Origin: Erythrobacter sp. SG61-1L
GTDB taxonomy: Bacteria > Pseudomonadota > Alphaproteobacteria > Sphingomonadales > Sphingomonadaceae
Length of the DNA: 64,000 nt
Assembly: GCF_001305965.1 (NCBI RefSeq)
Contig: NZ_JXQC01000003.1
Coordinates: 248,001 to 312,000 of the forward strand
Reading direction: 5' to 3'
Shown here: positions 15,493 through 23,419 of the stretch, one piece after another
Numbering within the stretch: position 1 is the stretch's first letter
Layout of the letters: each line of letters opens with the position of its first letter
Program-made: the position numbers and the translations under genes
The notes under the pieces: generated by a model
Databases searched by the model: none
Seen by the model: only the letters and a program-made list of their open reading frames with translations
Told to the model about the DNA's origin: nothing

Positions 15493-17082
15493 ATGCGTAC
15501 ACCGCCGGGCGTTTCCGCCGCCACTTTTGCTGACGGCATCGCCGAGATGAAATCCGCCGTGGGGGAGGAGTGGGTCTTCACTTCCGATCCCGACGTAGAC
15601 ACCTATCGCGATTTCTATTCGGTCCTGTGGGGCGAGGAGGACGAGCGGATCGCCTCCGCCGCCGTTGCGCCCAAGACGGTGGAAGAAGTGCAGGCCGTGG
15701 TTCGTGCCGCCAATGCGCGCGGGATTCCGCTCTATCCTGTCTCCACCGGGCGTAACCTCGGCTATGGCGGTTCCGCGCCGGTCTATTCCGGCAGCGTGGT
15801 GCTGGACTTGAAGCGGATGGACCGCATCATCGAGGTGAGCGAAGGCAATGCCTCCTGCCTCGTCGAGCCGGGCGTGTCCTATTTCGACATGTACCGCCAT
15901 CTGCAGGAAACCGGATCGAAGCTGTGGATCGACGTGCCCGATCCGGGCTGGGGCAGCATGGTGGGCAATGCGCTGGATTCCGGCGGCGGCTATACCGCAG
16001 CGCCCTATCGCGGCCATTTCGAGGCGCAATGCGGGATCGAAGCCGTGATGGCCGATGGCGAGGTCTTCCGCACCGGCATGGGCGCTTTGCCCGGCAGCGA
16101 GACCTGGCAGCAATACAAAATGGGCATCGGTCCCTGCCTGGACGGGCTGTTCCGCCAGTCCACGCTGGGCGTGGTGACCAAGATGGGCTTCTGGCTGTTT
16201 CCGCAGCCGGAAGCTTACATGAGCTGCTCGGTCGAATTACAGCGCTTCGCGGATATCGACCCGATGGTCGATCTGTTCAACGAGCTGGAATATGGCAACA
16301 TCTTCAACGGCATGCCTTCCATCGGTTCGCCTGTGCTGTCGCAGGGCAATCCGCTGATCTTCGCGGAAATTCCCGAGGAAGAGGAAATGAACCGCCGGGT
16401 GCGCGAAACGGGCCTTGCCGCCTGGCGCGGGTCGATGGTGTTCTATGGCCCCGAAAAGGTCATCCGCGCACAGTGGGACTATGTGCAGGAACGCTTCGCC
16501 CATTTCGAAGGGGTGAAGTTCAAGGAAAACCAGTTCGTCAAACTGCCGCTGCGGCCGGAAGACATGGACAAGATCCAGAAGAACCGCTTCGGCATTCCTT
16601 CAATGGAAATCTTCGCGGTTGGCTCGCGCGGCTTCGGGGACTTTAACCCCAGCGACGGGCATATCTGGTTTTCCGCCATCATCCCGCGCAGCGGCAAGGG
16701 CTTCGTGAAGGCCAATCGCGTGATGCGGCAGGCCTGCGCGGAACATGATGTGCCGCTATTCATGTTCAGCCCGGCGGTCACTTGCTGGACCCGTTCCTTC
16801 GTCCTGTTTGCCGCCGTGCCGGTTTACAAGGACAAGGAAAAGAACCGTCGCCTGCGCGAATCCGTGTTGAAGGTGATCCAGATCTGCGCCGAACATGGCT
16901 GGGGTGAATATCGCTGCCCGCCTGCCTTCCAGGATGCGGTGATGAATGCCTATAGCTTTAACAACAACATGCTTCGCCGGGTGAACGAGAAGATCAAGGA
17001 TGCGCTGGACCCCAACGGCATCCTTTCCGCCGGGCGCTATGGCGTCTGGCCTAAGCATCTTCGCGACGGGAGGCACGCATGA
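15493..17082 (+). CDS. FAD-linked oxidoreductase 1, 4-cresol dehydrogenase/vanillyl-alcohol oxidase family
   Basis: A 529-residue flavoprotein predicted to oxidise the benzylic position of a para-substituted phenol, passing electrons to the cytochrome encoded next. It shows the PCMH-type FAD domain: PVSTGRNLGYGGSAP, VVLDLKRMDRI and LVEPGVSYFDMY. The C-terminal motif is DPNGILSAGRYGVWP. A strong GGGAGGG site fixes the start. There is no signal peptide, as in PchF. His390 (GHIWFS) falls where, from memory, VAO carries its FAD-linking His422, whereas the segment where PchF has Tyr384 lacks Tyr. It overlaps the cytochrome gene by ATGA. Substrates could include 4-cresol, 4-alkylphenols, vanillyl alcohol or eugenol-like compounds. 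Confidence 0.88.
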   Translation: MRTPPGVSAATFADGIAEMKSAVGEEWVFTSDPDVDTYRDFYSVLWGEEDERIASAAVAPKTVEEVQAVVRAANARGIPLYPVSTGRNLGYGGSAPVYSGSVVLDLKRMDRIIEVSEGNASCLVEPGVSYFDMYRHLQETGSKLWIDVPDPGWGSMVGNALDSGGGYTAAPYRGHFEAQCGIEAVMADGEVFRTGMGALPGSETWQQYKMGIGPCLDGLFRQSTLGVVTKMGFWLFPQPEAYMSCSVELQRFADIDPMVDLFNELEYGNIFNGMPSIGSPVLSQGNPLIFAEIPEEEEMNRRVRETGLAAWRGSMVFYGPEKVIRAQWDYVQERFAHFEGVKFKENQFVKLPLRPEDMDKIQKNRFGIPSMEIFAVGSRGFGDFNPSDGHIWFSAIIPRSGKGFVKANRVMRQACAEHDVPLFMFSPAVTCWTRSFVLFAAVPVYKDKEKNRRLRESVLKVIQICAEHGWGEYRCPPAFQDAVMNAYSFNNNMLRRVNEKIKDALDPNGILSAGRYGVWPKHLRDGRHA

Positions 17083-17531
17083 AGGCGGCCTATATCGCGC
17101 TGGGCGCGCTGGCGCTGGTGGGCGGTTATGCCTTGCAGGCGCAGACCGGAAGCGCTCCGGCCAAGACGCCGGGCATGATGACGCAGGGCGATCCCACGCT
17201 GGGCAAGACTTCGCCGCAACTGGCGGAAGGCCGCGCGGTCTATGAGCATTGGTGCGCGCCCTGCCATGCGCCCGATCCCAAGCTGGCCGGCACCTCGGCC
17301 CTGCGGGTGAAGTATGAGGGCGAACTGCCCGCCGCGCTGGTCCACCGCGAGGATATGGACAAGGATACGATCGCCTATTTCGTGCGCAACGGCGTCGCCT
17401 GGATGGCGCCTTTCCGCAAGACGGAGATCAGTGACGCGCAGCTCGACCAACTGACCGATTTCCTCACCGCTCCGCTGGAGCAGCGCGGGGTCAATCCGGC
17501 CGATGTGAAGACCAAGGGGGCAGGCAAATGA
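17079..17531 (+). CDS. Cytochrome c subunit 1 (PchC-like)
   Basis: A 150-residue exported class I cytochrome c with one haem-binding CAPCH motif and an N-terminal hydrophobic segment (ALGALALVGGYAL) serving as signal peptide or anchor. A Met in the APFRKTEISDAQLDQL region could be the sixth haem ligand. In p-cresol methylhydroxylase the cytochrome binds the flavoprotein dimer and relays electrons to the respiratory chain; the overlapping gene arrangement supports that role here. The C-terminal tail after the last helix is about 25 residues longer than in the third cytochrome. Confidence 0.88.
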   Translation: MKAAYIALGALALVGGYALQAQTGSAPAKTPGMMTQGDPTLGKTSPQLAEGRAVYEHWCAPCHAPDPKLAGTSALRVKYEGELPAALVHREDMDKDTIAYFVRNGVAWMAPFRKTEISDAQLDQLTDFLTAPLEQRGVNPADVKTKGAGK

Positions 17532-17932
17532 TCAGCCGGCGTGACCTGATGAAATGGGGCGCAGTGGTGCCCGCTCTGGTGGGCGGTTCTGCCCGCGCCA
17601 TGGCCAATGTGCCCGAAGGGCTGGACGCGCTGGTGGTTGATGCCCGGCATGCCCCCGGCATCATCGCCAATCCAGGCGGGGTGCAGGTGCTCCGCTTCGA
17701 TGGCGATGTGACGCAATTGTGGTTCGAAACGCTCGACCCCCTGTGGCGCAAGCCGGGCTTCGTGCTGGGCGGCATTACCGGGCGCGATGCCCTGTTCGTG
17801 CTGGAAACCTTATCGTGGGATCGCGGCCGCCGGGTGGTGAGCCGCAAGGAAATGCCCGGTCGTTCGGGCAGGATGGATGGCCCGGTCAGTTGGGTGATCG
17901 CGCCCGTTCATCCCAGCGTGAAGAAGGGCTGA
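17528..17932 (+). CDS. Small Tat-exported protein, flavocytochrome-associated (copy 1)
   Basis: 134 residues with a twin-arginine leader (SRRDLMKWG, then a hydrophobic stretch ending SARAMA). The mature ~105 residues have no cofactor motif. They share a pattern with the protein at 21910-22332: a loop ending in a Trp/Phe-rich segment, then VLGGITGRDALFVLETLSWDRGRR versus MLAGVTGYSGMVLAQGIAREQGRD. I do not recognise the family. Both copies follow a cytochrome gene by ATGA overlap, so they are probably accessory to the flavocytochrome complex. They could be assembly factors or provide a hitch-hiking Tat signal for the flavoproteins, which lack leaders of their own. That is inference. Confidence 0.8.
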   Translation: MISRRDLMKWGAVVPALVGGSARAMANVPEGLDALVVDARHAPGIIANPGGVQVLRFDGDVTQLWFETLDPLWRKPGFVLGGITGRDALFVLETLSWDRGRRVVSRKEMPGRSGRMDGPVSWVIAPVHPSVKKG

Positions 17933-17936
17933 CCCG

Positions 17937-19550
17937 GTGGCAGTGCTTCCCCCCGATCTCGATGCCGCAAATTTCGCGCGTTTCCTTGAGGAATTGCGCG
18001 GCGCGGTGGGCGCCGACTGGGTCTGGTCCAGCGAGGACGACCTCGGCCCCTATCGCGACAGCTTCTCGCCCGTGTGGAACCAGCCGGAAGAGCGCCATGC
18101 CTCTGCCGCTGTCGCGCCCGCCGATGTGGAGCAGGTGCAGGCCATCGTGCGAATTGCCGGACGCTACAAGGTGCCGCTCTTCCCGATCTCGACCGGCAAG
18201 AATTTCGGCTACGGCGGGCCTTCGCCCAATGTCACCGGCAGCGTGGTGCTGGACCTGAAGCGCATGAACCGGGTGCTGGAAGTGGACGACAAACGCCATT
18301 TCGCACTGGTGGAGCCGGGCGTTTCCTATTTCGACCTCTATCGTCACATCAAGGACAAGGGCCTGAAGGTGATGATCGATTGCCCCGATCCGGGTTGGGG
18401 CAGCCCCATCGGCAATTCGCTGGAGCGTGGCATCGGATACACCATGCCCCAGTTCCGTGACCATTTCGGCGCCAGCTGCGGCATGGAGGTTGTCCTGCCC
18501 AATGGTGAAGTGATGCGCACGGGCATGGGCGCGCTGCCGGGATCGCAAAGCTGGCAGGAATATAAATACGGCTTCGGTCCCGATCCCTCAGGCCTGTTCG
18601 CGCAGGGTAATTTCGGCATCGTCACCAAGATGGGCTTCCGCCTGATGCCGCTGCCCGAATATTATCGCACCGGCCTGATCACCGTGCCGCGTCGCCGCGA
18701 TTTCGTGAAGCTGGTGGAGCACGTGAACTTCCTGTCCGACAGTTCGCTGATCGGGGAGGCGGTCTATGGCAGCCCGCTGGCCGCGCTGATGGGTGACAAG
18801 AGCTTCTATGCTCTGGCCACCAAGCAGGGAGGCCCTTCCGATGCGGAAATGGACGCTGCCGCCAGCAAGGCGGGCCTGCCCAGCTGGCAGGTGGACCTGC
18901 AATTCTTCGGGCCTGAAGCCGCGACGCAGGAAAACTGGGAATATGCCAAGCAGCGCATCCTGGCTGATATTCCCGGCGCCAAGGCAATCAACGGGGATCA
19001 TTTCCCGCTGCCGGCTACCGAGGAACAGCTGCTTAACACGACCCAGCCCTACAAGACCGGCATCCGCCGTTATGGTGCGCTTGGCGTGCCGAGCCTTGGC
19101 ATCTGGCGGATCGTCAGCAGCAATGGGCATGTGGGCTTCTTCCCCGTCCTGCCGCGCAGTGGGGAGGCCGTGTTCGAGATGCAGCGCGTGATGTGCGACG
19201 GCTTGCGGGAATTCCCGCTGGCCGGGCGTTTCTTCAACGCCACCACCGCGCCGCTCTATTGGCACAGCTATGCCTTCCAGATGGTGTTCGCGCCTTCGGT
19301 GAAGCATGACGATCCGGCGCTGAATGCGCAGGTCCATGCCGCGATGAAGAAGGCCGTGGCGGTTGCTGCGGAACATGGCTGGGGCGATTACCGCGCCGCG
19401 CCGATCTATCAGGATGACGTGGCTGCTACCTACAGCTTCAACAACCACGCACTGCGCCGTTTCCACGAACAGTTGAAGGACGCGATCGATCCTGACGGGA
19501 TCGTCGCGCCCGGGCGCGGCGGCATCTGGCCCCGGAGGTTCCGTAAATGA
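17937..19550 (+). CDS. FAD-linked oxidoreductase 2, 4-cresol dehydrogenase/VAO family
   Basis: A 537-residue paralogue of the first flavoprotein with the same landmarks: PISTGKNFGYGGPSP, VVLDLKRMNRV, LVEPGVSYFDLY, MRTGMGALPGSQSW and DPDGIVAPGRGGIWP. The start is a GTG 4 bp after the preceding stop, with AGAAGGG upstream; another in-frame GTG follows two codons later. His398 (NGHVGFFPV) occupies the VAO-type FAD-linking position and no Tyr stands at the PchF position. Divergence between the three copies in the middle region (about 220-360), which shapes the substrate pocket in this family, suggests different substrates. Confidence 0.88.
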   Translation: MAVLPPDLDAANFARFLEELRGAVGADWVWSSEDDLGPYRDSFSPVWNQPEERHASAAVAPADVEQVQAIVRIAGRYKVPLFPISTGKNFGYGGPSPNVTGSVVLDLKRMNRVLEVDDKRHFALVEPGVSYFDLYRHIKDKGLKVMIDCPDPGWGSPIGNSLERGIGYTMPQFRDHFGASCGMEVVLPNGEVMRTGMGALPGSQSWQEYKYGFGPDPSGLFAQGNFGIVTKMGFRLMPLPEYYRTGLITVPRRRDFVKLVEHVNFLSDSSLIGEAVYGSPLAALMGDKSFYALATKQGGPSDAEMDAAASKAGLPSWQVDLQFFGPEAATQENWEYAKQRILADIPGAKAINGDHFPLPATEEQLLNTTQPYKTGIRRYGALGVPSLGIWRIVSSNGHVGFFPVLPRSGEAVFEMQRVMCDGLREFPLAGRFFNATTAPLYWHSYAFQMVFAPSVKHDDPALNAQVHAAMKKAVAVAAEHGWGDYRAAPIYQDDVAATYSFNNHALRRFHEQLKDAIDPDGIVAPGRGGIWPRRFRK

Positions 19551-19984
19551 GGCGGCTTGCAATCATGGCGCTCTCCCTTGCGCTGGCACCGCTGGCATGG
19601 GCGGCCTTCGGAGCTGACGGAGCAAGCGGGCAGACCGCGCAAACTGCCGCGCGCGCTCCGGCCGCCGCGCCGCATCTGGTAAAGGCGGACCTGCCCGGCC
19701 GCGCGATCTTCGAACATCAATGCGCGCCCTGCCATGCGGCGGGGCCAGGGGACGACGGGGCGCCGATGCTGCCGGGCACTATGGCGCTGGCCATGCGCTA
19801 TCAGGGCGAATTGCCGGGCGAACTGGAACTGCGCGACGATCTTGACGGTGACACGATCCGCCTGTTCGTCCGCAATGGCCTCGGCGCCATGCCGATGTTC
19901 CGCAAGAGCGAGTTGAGCGACGCCGATATTGACGCAGTGGCGGCCTATCTCAGGGCTACCGCGGAAGCGAGCAAAGCCAAGTAA
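19547..19984 (+). CDS. Cytochrome c subunit 2 (PchC-like)
   Basis: 145 residues with a signal peptide (MRRLAIMALSLALAPLAWA), an Ala-rich linker, a single CAPCH haem site and MPMFRKSELSDADIDAVAAYL, where Met probably completes the haem ligation. It overlaps flavoprotein 2 by ATGA and is 37 bp from flavoprotein 3. This unit has no following Tat gene, unlike the first and third. It is the predicted electron acceptor of flavoprotein 2. Confidence 0.88.
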   Translation: MRRLAIMALSLALAPLAWAAFGADGASGQTAQTAARAPAAAPHLVKADLPGRAIFEHQCAPCHAAGPGDDGAPMLPGTMALAMRYQGELPGELELRDDLDGDTIRLFVRNGLGAMPMFRKSELSDADIDAVAAYLRATAEASKAK

Positions 19985-20021
19985 CAAGCGAATGCCTGAA
20001 AAGGGCAAGTTGGGAGAGCTT

Positions 20022-21575
20022 ATGGAACTGGTGCTGCCCAAGGGCATAAGCGCCGCCGCCTTCGATGCAGCCCTGGCGGATTTCCGCTCTGTCGTGGGCG
20101 ATCAATGGGTGCTGGCGACCGATAGCGACCGCGAGACCTATCTGGACGCTTACGCGCTGGGCGACGGGCACAATCATGCGCCTTCCGCCGCTGTGGCTCC
20201 GGCCAGCGTGGAGGAAGTGCAGGCCCTGCTGCGTCTGGCCAATCGCCACAAGGTGCCGCTCTGGCCGGTGGGGCGGGGCAAGAACCTGGGCTATGGTTCG
20301 GCTGCTCCGGCGATCCCCGGCACAATGGTGCTGGATATGAGCCGGATGAACCGGATCGAGGCGGATGGGCATTTCGCCCATGCCCTGATCGAGCCGGGCG
20401 TGGGCTTTTTCGATCTCTACAATCACCTCAAGGATAACGACATTCCGCTGTGGATGTCGGTCCCCGGCAATGCCTGGGGCAGCGTGATCGGAAATGCGCT
20501 GGAACGTGGAATCGGCTACACGCCCTTCGGCGATCATACCGATATGCTCTGCGGGCTGGAGGTCGTCCTGCCCGATGGCGAGATTGTCCGCACCGGCATG
20601 GGTGCCATGGAAGGCGGCAAGGCCTGGCAGCATTACCAGCACGGCTTCGGCCCTGACTGGGCGCAGATGTTCGTCCAGTCCAATTTCGGAATTGTCACCA
20701 AGGCTGGGGTCTGGCTCCAGCCCGAGCCGGAAATGTCCGCCAAGGTGACGATCAATCTGCCGAAGTTCGAAGATATTTCCTGGGCAGTGGATGTGCTGGC
20801 CGAACTGCGCCGCCGCGATGTGATCCAGCACAATATCGTCTTCGGCAATTACCTGCACGATGCCTCGGTCTTCTCCCAGCGTTCCGAATGGTATGACGGG
20901 CCGGGCGCGATCCCCGACGATGTCAGCCAGAAGATCATCGACCATTACGGCTCCGGCTGGTGGAGCTTCACCCTGCGCCTGTTCGGCTATGAAGGCACTG
21001 TGAAGAGCCACATGCAGGTGCTGCGCGACATGATCGAGCCGAAGCTGGGCAAGGCGCTGGAATTCACCGAATGGCGCAAGGGCGATCCGATCGAGAAATC
21101 GGCGCGGGGCATTCCCAGCGTGCTGGCGCTGCAGATCGTCAACTGGCACGGCGGCCGGGGCGGGCATGTCGGCTTCTCCCCCGTCATGCCTCCGGATGGC
21201 GCGCTTGCGCTCGCGCAGGCAAAGCGGATGAAGGCCCGCTTCGAGGAAGCGGGGCTGGACTACTACACGAGCTTCACCATGGGCCGCCGCCACATCAGCA
21301 ATGTGAACCTGCTGATCTATGACCGCGACAATGCCGACATGATCGCGCGGACCAGGAAGCTGTTCGAGACGCTGATCGAGGATTCCGCGAAGATGGGCTA
21401 TGCCGAATATCGCACCCATCCGGATTTCATGGACCGCATCGCGCGCGGCTTCGATTTCAACAATCATGCCCTGTTCCGCCTGAACGAGCGGCTGAAGGCC
21501 ATGCTCGATCCCAACGGCATCATTGCGCCGGGCAAGAACGGGATCGGCACTGCGCTGAAGGGAGGCGCGGCATGA
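20022..21575 (+). CDS. FAD-linked oxidoreductase 3, 4-cresol dehydrogenase/VAO family
   Basis: 517 residues. The start at 20022 is preferred because GGGAG precedes it and the N-terminus (ELVLPKGISAAAFDAAL) then aligns with the other two copies and with PchF. It carries PVGRGKNLGYGSAAP, LIEPGVGFFDLYNHL and DPNGIIAPGKNGI. Of the three it is closest to my memory of PchF, including GMGAMEGGKAWQHYQHGFGP. However, the PchF FAD-Tyr region (LYNW) reads IVNW, while His382 (GGHVGFSP) matches the VAO His. The cytochrome gene follows with an ATGA overlap. Confidence 0.88.
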   Translation: MELVLPKGISAAAFDAALADFRSVVGDQWVLATDSDRETYLDAYALGDGHNHAPSAAVAPASVEEVQALLRLANRHKVPLWPVGRGKNLGYGSAAPAIPGTMVLDMSRMNRIEADGHFAHALIEPGVGFFDLYNHLKDNDIPLWMSVPGNAWGSVIGNALERGIGYTPFGDHTDMLCGLEVVLPDGEIVRTGMGAMEGGKAWQHYQHGFGPDWAQMFVQSNFGIVTKAGVWLQPEPEMSAKVTINLPKFEDISWAVDVLAELRRRDVIQHNIVFGNYLHDASVFSQRSEWYDGPGAIPDDVSQKIIDHYGSGWWSFTLRLFGYEGTVKSHMQVLRDMIEPKLGKALEFTEWRKGDPIEKSARGIPSVLALQIVNWHGGRGGHVGFSPVMPPDGALALAQAKRMKARFEEAGLDYYTSFTMGRRHISNVNLLIYDRDNADMIARTRKLFETLIEDSAKMGYAEYRTHPDFMDRIARGFDFNNHALFRLNERLKAMLDPNGIIAPGKNGIGTALKGGAA

Positions 21576-21913
21576 AGGGTCTGATCGCATTTGCCGGGCT
21601 TGCCTCGCTTGCCGCCGGAACCGCCTATGCCGTGACGCCCGACGACAGAGTTGCCGCGGGCCAGAAGGTGTTCGAGGCGAAATGTGCGCTGTGCCACGCC
21701 AAGGTCGGCACCGGCACGATGATGCTGGCCCGCCGTCTGGGCGAGGCCGATGCAATGCTCGCCAACCGCAAGGATCTCGATCCGTCCTACGTCGAAGCAG
21801 TGGTGCGCCACGGCATCGGCTCCATGCCCGCGATCACCCGGGTGGAAGTGAGCGACGAGCAGCTCGGCCAGATTGCGGCCTATCTCACTCGCAACAATCC
21901 GGAGGAGAAATGA
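21572..21913 (+). CDS. Cytochrome c subunit 3 (PchC-like)
   Basis: 113 residues, the most compact of the three and closest in size to PchC. It has a signal peptide (MKGLIAFAGLASLAAGTAYA), one CALCH haem site and MPAITRVEVSDEQLGQIAAYL, with Met as likely axial ligand. It is the predicted partner of flavoprotein 3, overlapping it by ATGA and the next gene by ATGA. Confidence 0.88.
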   Translation: MKGLIAFAGLASLAAGTAYAVTPDDRVAAGQKVFEAKCALCHAKVGTGTMMLARRLGEADAMLANRKDLDPSYVEAVVRHGIGSMPAITRVEVSDEQLGQIAAYLTRNNPEEK

Positions 21914-22332
21914 TGCGCGCCAGTCGCAGGCAAGTCCTTGGCGGGGCGGCCCTCGCAGCAGGTGCCGCACTGGTGCCGGGCGTTGCTCTGGCCATGCCTG
22001 GCCCGGCGGCAGGCATCGTTGCAGACCCCACGCTGCCCGCGGGACGCCTTGCCGCAGGTCACGCACGCAAGGGCGCGCTGCCCTTGTCCGAACAGGGTAA
22101 TGACCTTGCAGGGCTGTTCTATGGCACGGGTGCGGGCTGGCTTTCCGACGGACGCATGCTGGCGGGCGTTACCGGCTATTCCGGCATGGTCCTCGCCCAA
22201 GGTATCGCCCGCGAACAGGGCCGGGACTTTCGCCTGATCGAGCATGGCAGTGATGCGCCGCAGCCGGTGGCGGAATTGCTTGCCGCCATGGGCGAAGGGC
22301 GGGGGACGGCTTTTGTCTGGGTGATGGAGTGA
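21910..22332 (+). CDS. Small Tat-exported protein, flavocytochrome-associated (copy 2)
   Basis: 140 residues beginning at ATGATG, overlapping the cytochrome stop. The leader ASRRQVLGGAALAAGAAL ends VALAMP and is of Tat type. The mature part is alpha/beta-like, without cysteines or metal motifs, and shares the G-V/I-T-G then VLA/VLE pattern with the protein at 17528. It is the last gene of the eight-gene operon. Function is unknown; conservation of the position after a cytochrome suggests an accessory role for the flavocytochrome. Confidence 0.8.
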   Translation: MMRASRRQVLGGAALAAGAALVPGVALAMPGPAAGIVADPTLPAGRLAAGHARKGALPLSEQGNDLAGLFYGTGAGWLSDGRMLAGVTGYSGMVLAQGIAREQGRDFRLIEHGSDAPQPVAELLAAMGEGRGTAFVWVME

Positions 22333-22359
22333 GCTGATTTCGAGCGTGGCGCCCCCACT

Positions 22360-22435
22360 TTCGTCATTCCCGCGAAGGCGGGAATTCAGCGGCAACCTTT
22401 GAAACTGGATTCCCGCCTTCGCGGGAATGACGAAG
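22360..22435. repeat. Palindromic intergenic repeat (GTCATTCCCGCG family)
   Basis: The arms TTCGTCATTCCCGCGAAGGC and its reverse complement enclose a short loop, giving a near-perfect 26-bp stem. It sits between two convergent genes, where it may also terminate transcription. The same family occurs at 31684-31763. Confidence 0.85.
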
Positions 22436-22475
22436 GGCGAGTAACTGCGTCTGTCATCACCTCTTCTATTCTGCG

Positions 22476-23327
22476 CTATCTCTTCTCCTCGCTCGGCCTG
22501 CGTCCGGTCATTCTGTGGTAGAAGCGCGAGAAATAGGATGGGTCTTCGAAGCCCAGTTCCTCGGCCACTTCGCTGCAGCTTGCATTGGTGAAGCGCAGCA
22601 CGCGGCGGGCTTCCAGTGCGATGCGGCGGTGCAGGGCCTCGCTGGGGGTGATGCCCCATGCGGCTCGGGTGAGGCGGGACAATGTCCGCTCCGTGCATCC
22701 CAATTCCTCAGCATAATAGGATAGCGGGCGATGCTCGCGAAAATGGCGCTCCACCAGCGTCTGGAAGCGGGCGAGCTGGGGCGGAAGACCGGGCGTCTCG
22801 GGCTGGGCCAGCGGGGCCGTGGCCACGCGCAGCCAGCTTTCCGCCAGCGCCCGTTCCAGCAGGGCGCGGCCTTGCCCGGCACTGTCGCGCTGCGCTTCCA
22901 GCAATTGCCGCCCCAGCACCATCAGCCGCCGCTTGGCCCGAATGTCCAGCGGCACCAGAGCGGCGGCGGACAGATAGGCGGCCAGCGGATCGTCTTCGCC
23001 CAGCGCCACGCGGAACTCGCGCGAAAGCGTCAGCACGAAGCCAACGGCATTTTCAGTGAAGCGGAAGCCGTGGACGGAGCCTTGCGGCGCGAAGACCAGC
23101 AGCGGCCCGGTTGCACGTGTCGTCTTGCCTTCCAGCAATATGTCCGCGCCGCCCGAAGCGAGGAAAAGCACCTGCGAGAGCGACAGGTGGCGATGGGCCG
23201 CGATTTCCCATTCATACAGGCGGCTGCGGGCCTCGATCGTCTCGCAATGCACATAGTCGCCGAAATCCGGGGAGGTGTCCTCACCGTAGAGCGCGTAATG
23301 CGGAACGGGCGTGGGCGTGCGTGCCAT
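22476..23327 (-). CDS. AraC-family regulator, probable activator of pobA
   Basis: 283 residues from ATG 23327. An N-terminal cupin-like sensor (HRHLSLSQVLFLASGGADILL, then GPLLVFAPQGSVHGF) precedes the double helix-turn-helix YAEELGCTERTLSRLTRAAW and VAEELGFEDPSYFSRFYHRM. It is divergent from pobA with 92 bp between start codons. AraC-type PobR/PobC proteins controlling 4-hydroxybenzoate hydroxylase are known in proteobacteria, so 4-hydroxybenzoate is the likely effector. The ribosome site at 23327 is weak; an upstream ATG at 23402 would overlap the pobA promoter and is less likely. Confidence 0.88.
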   Translation of the reverse strand: MARTPTPVPHYALYGEDTSPDFGDYVHCETIEARSRLYEWEIAAHRHLSLSQVLFLASGGADILLEGKTTRATGPLLVFAPQGSVHGFRFTENAVGFVLTLSREFRVALGEDDPLAAYLSAAALVPLDIRAKRRLMVLGRQLLEAQRDSAGQGRALLERALAESWLRVATAPLAQPETPGLPPQLARFQTLVERHFREHRPLSYYAEELGCTERTLSRLTRAAWGITPSEALHRRIALEARRVLRFTNASCSEVAEELGFEDPSYFSRFYHRMTGRRPSEEKR

Positions 23328-23419
23328 GTCCGAAAAATACCAGAAAGGGTCGCCCGCGTCCCTTCCAATTTTTCCCGCGTCCGGCGAAATCGCCGCATTC
23401 AATCAGTCGGGTGAGGACA

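Noticed and set aside
15493-21575. Direct naming as pchF/pchC
   Set aside because: The family is clear but three divergent copies and the different FAD-linking residue mean 4-cresol cannot be claimed as substrate.
19956-21755. 599-codon - strand frame opposite flavoprotein 3
   Set aside because: Composition is that of an antisense frame and it spans two real genes on the + strand.
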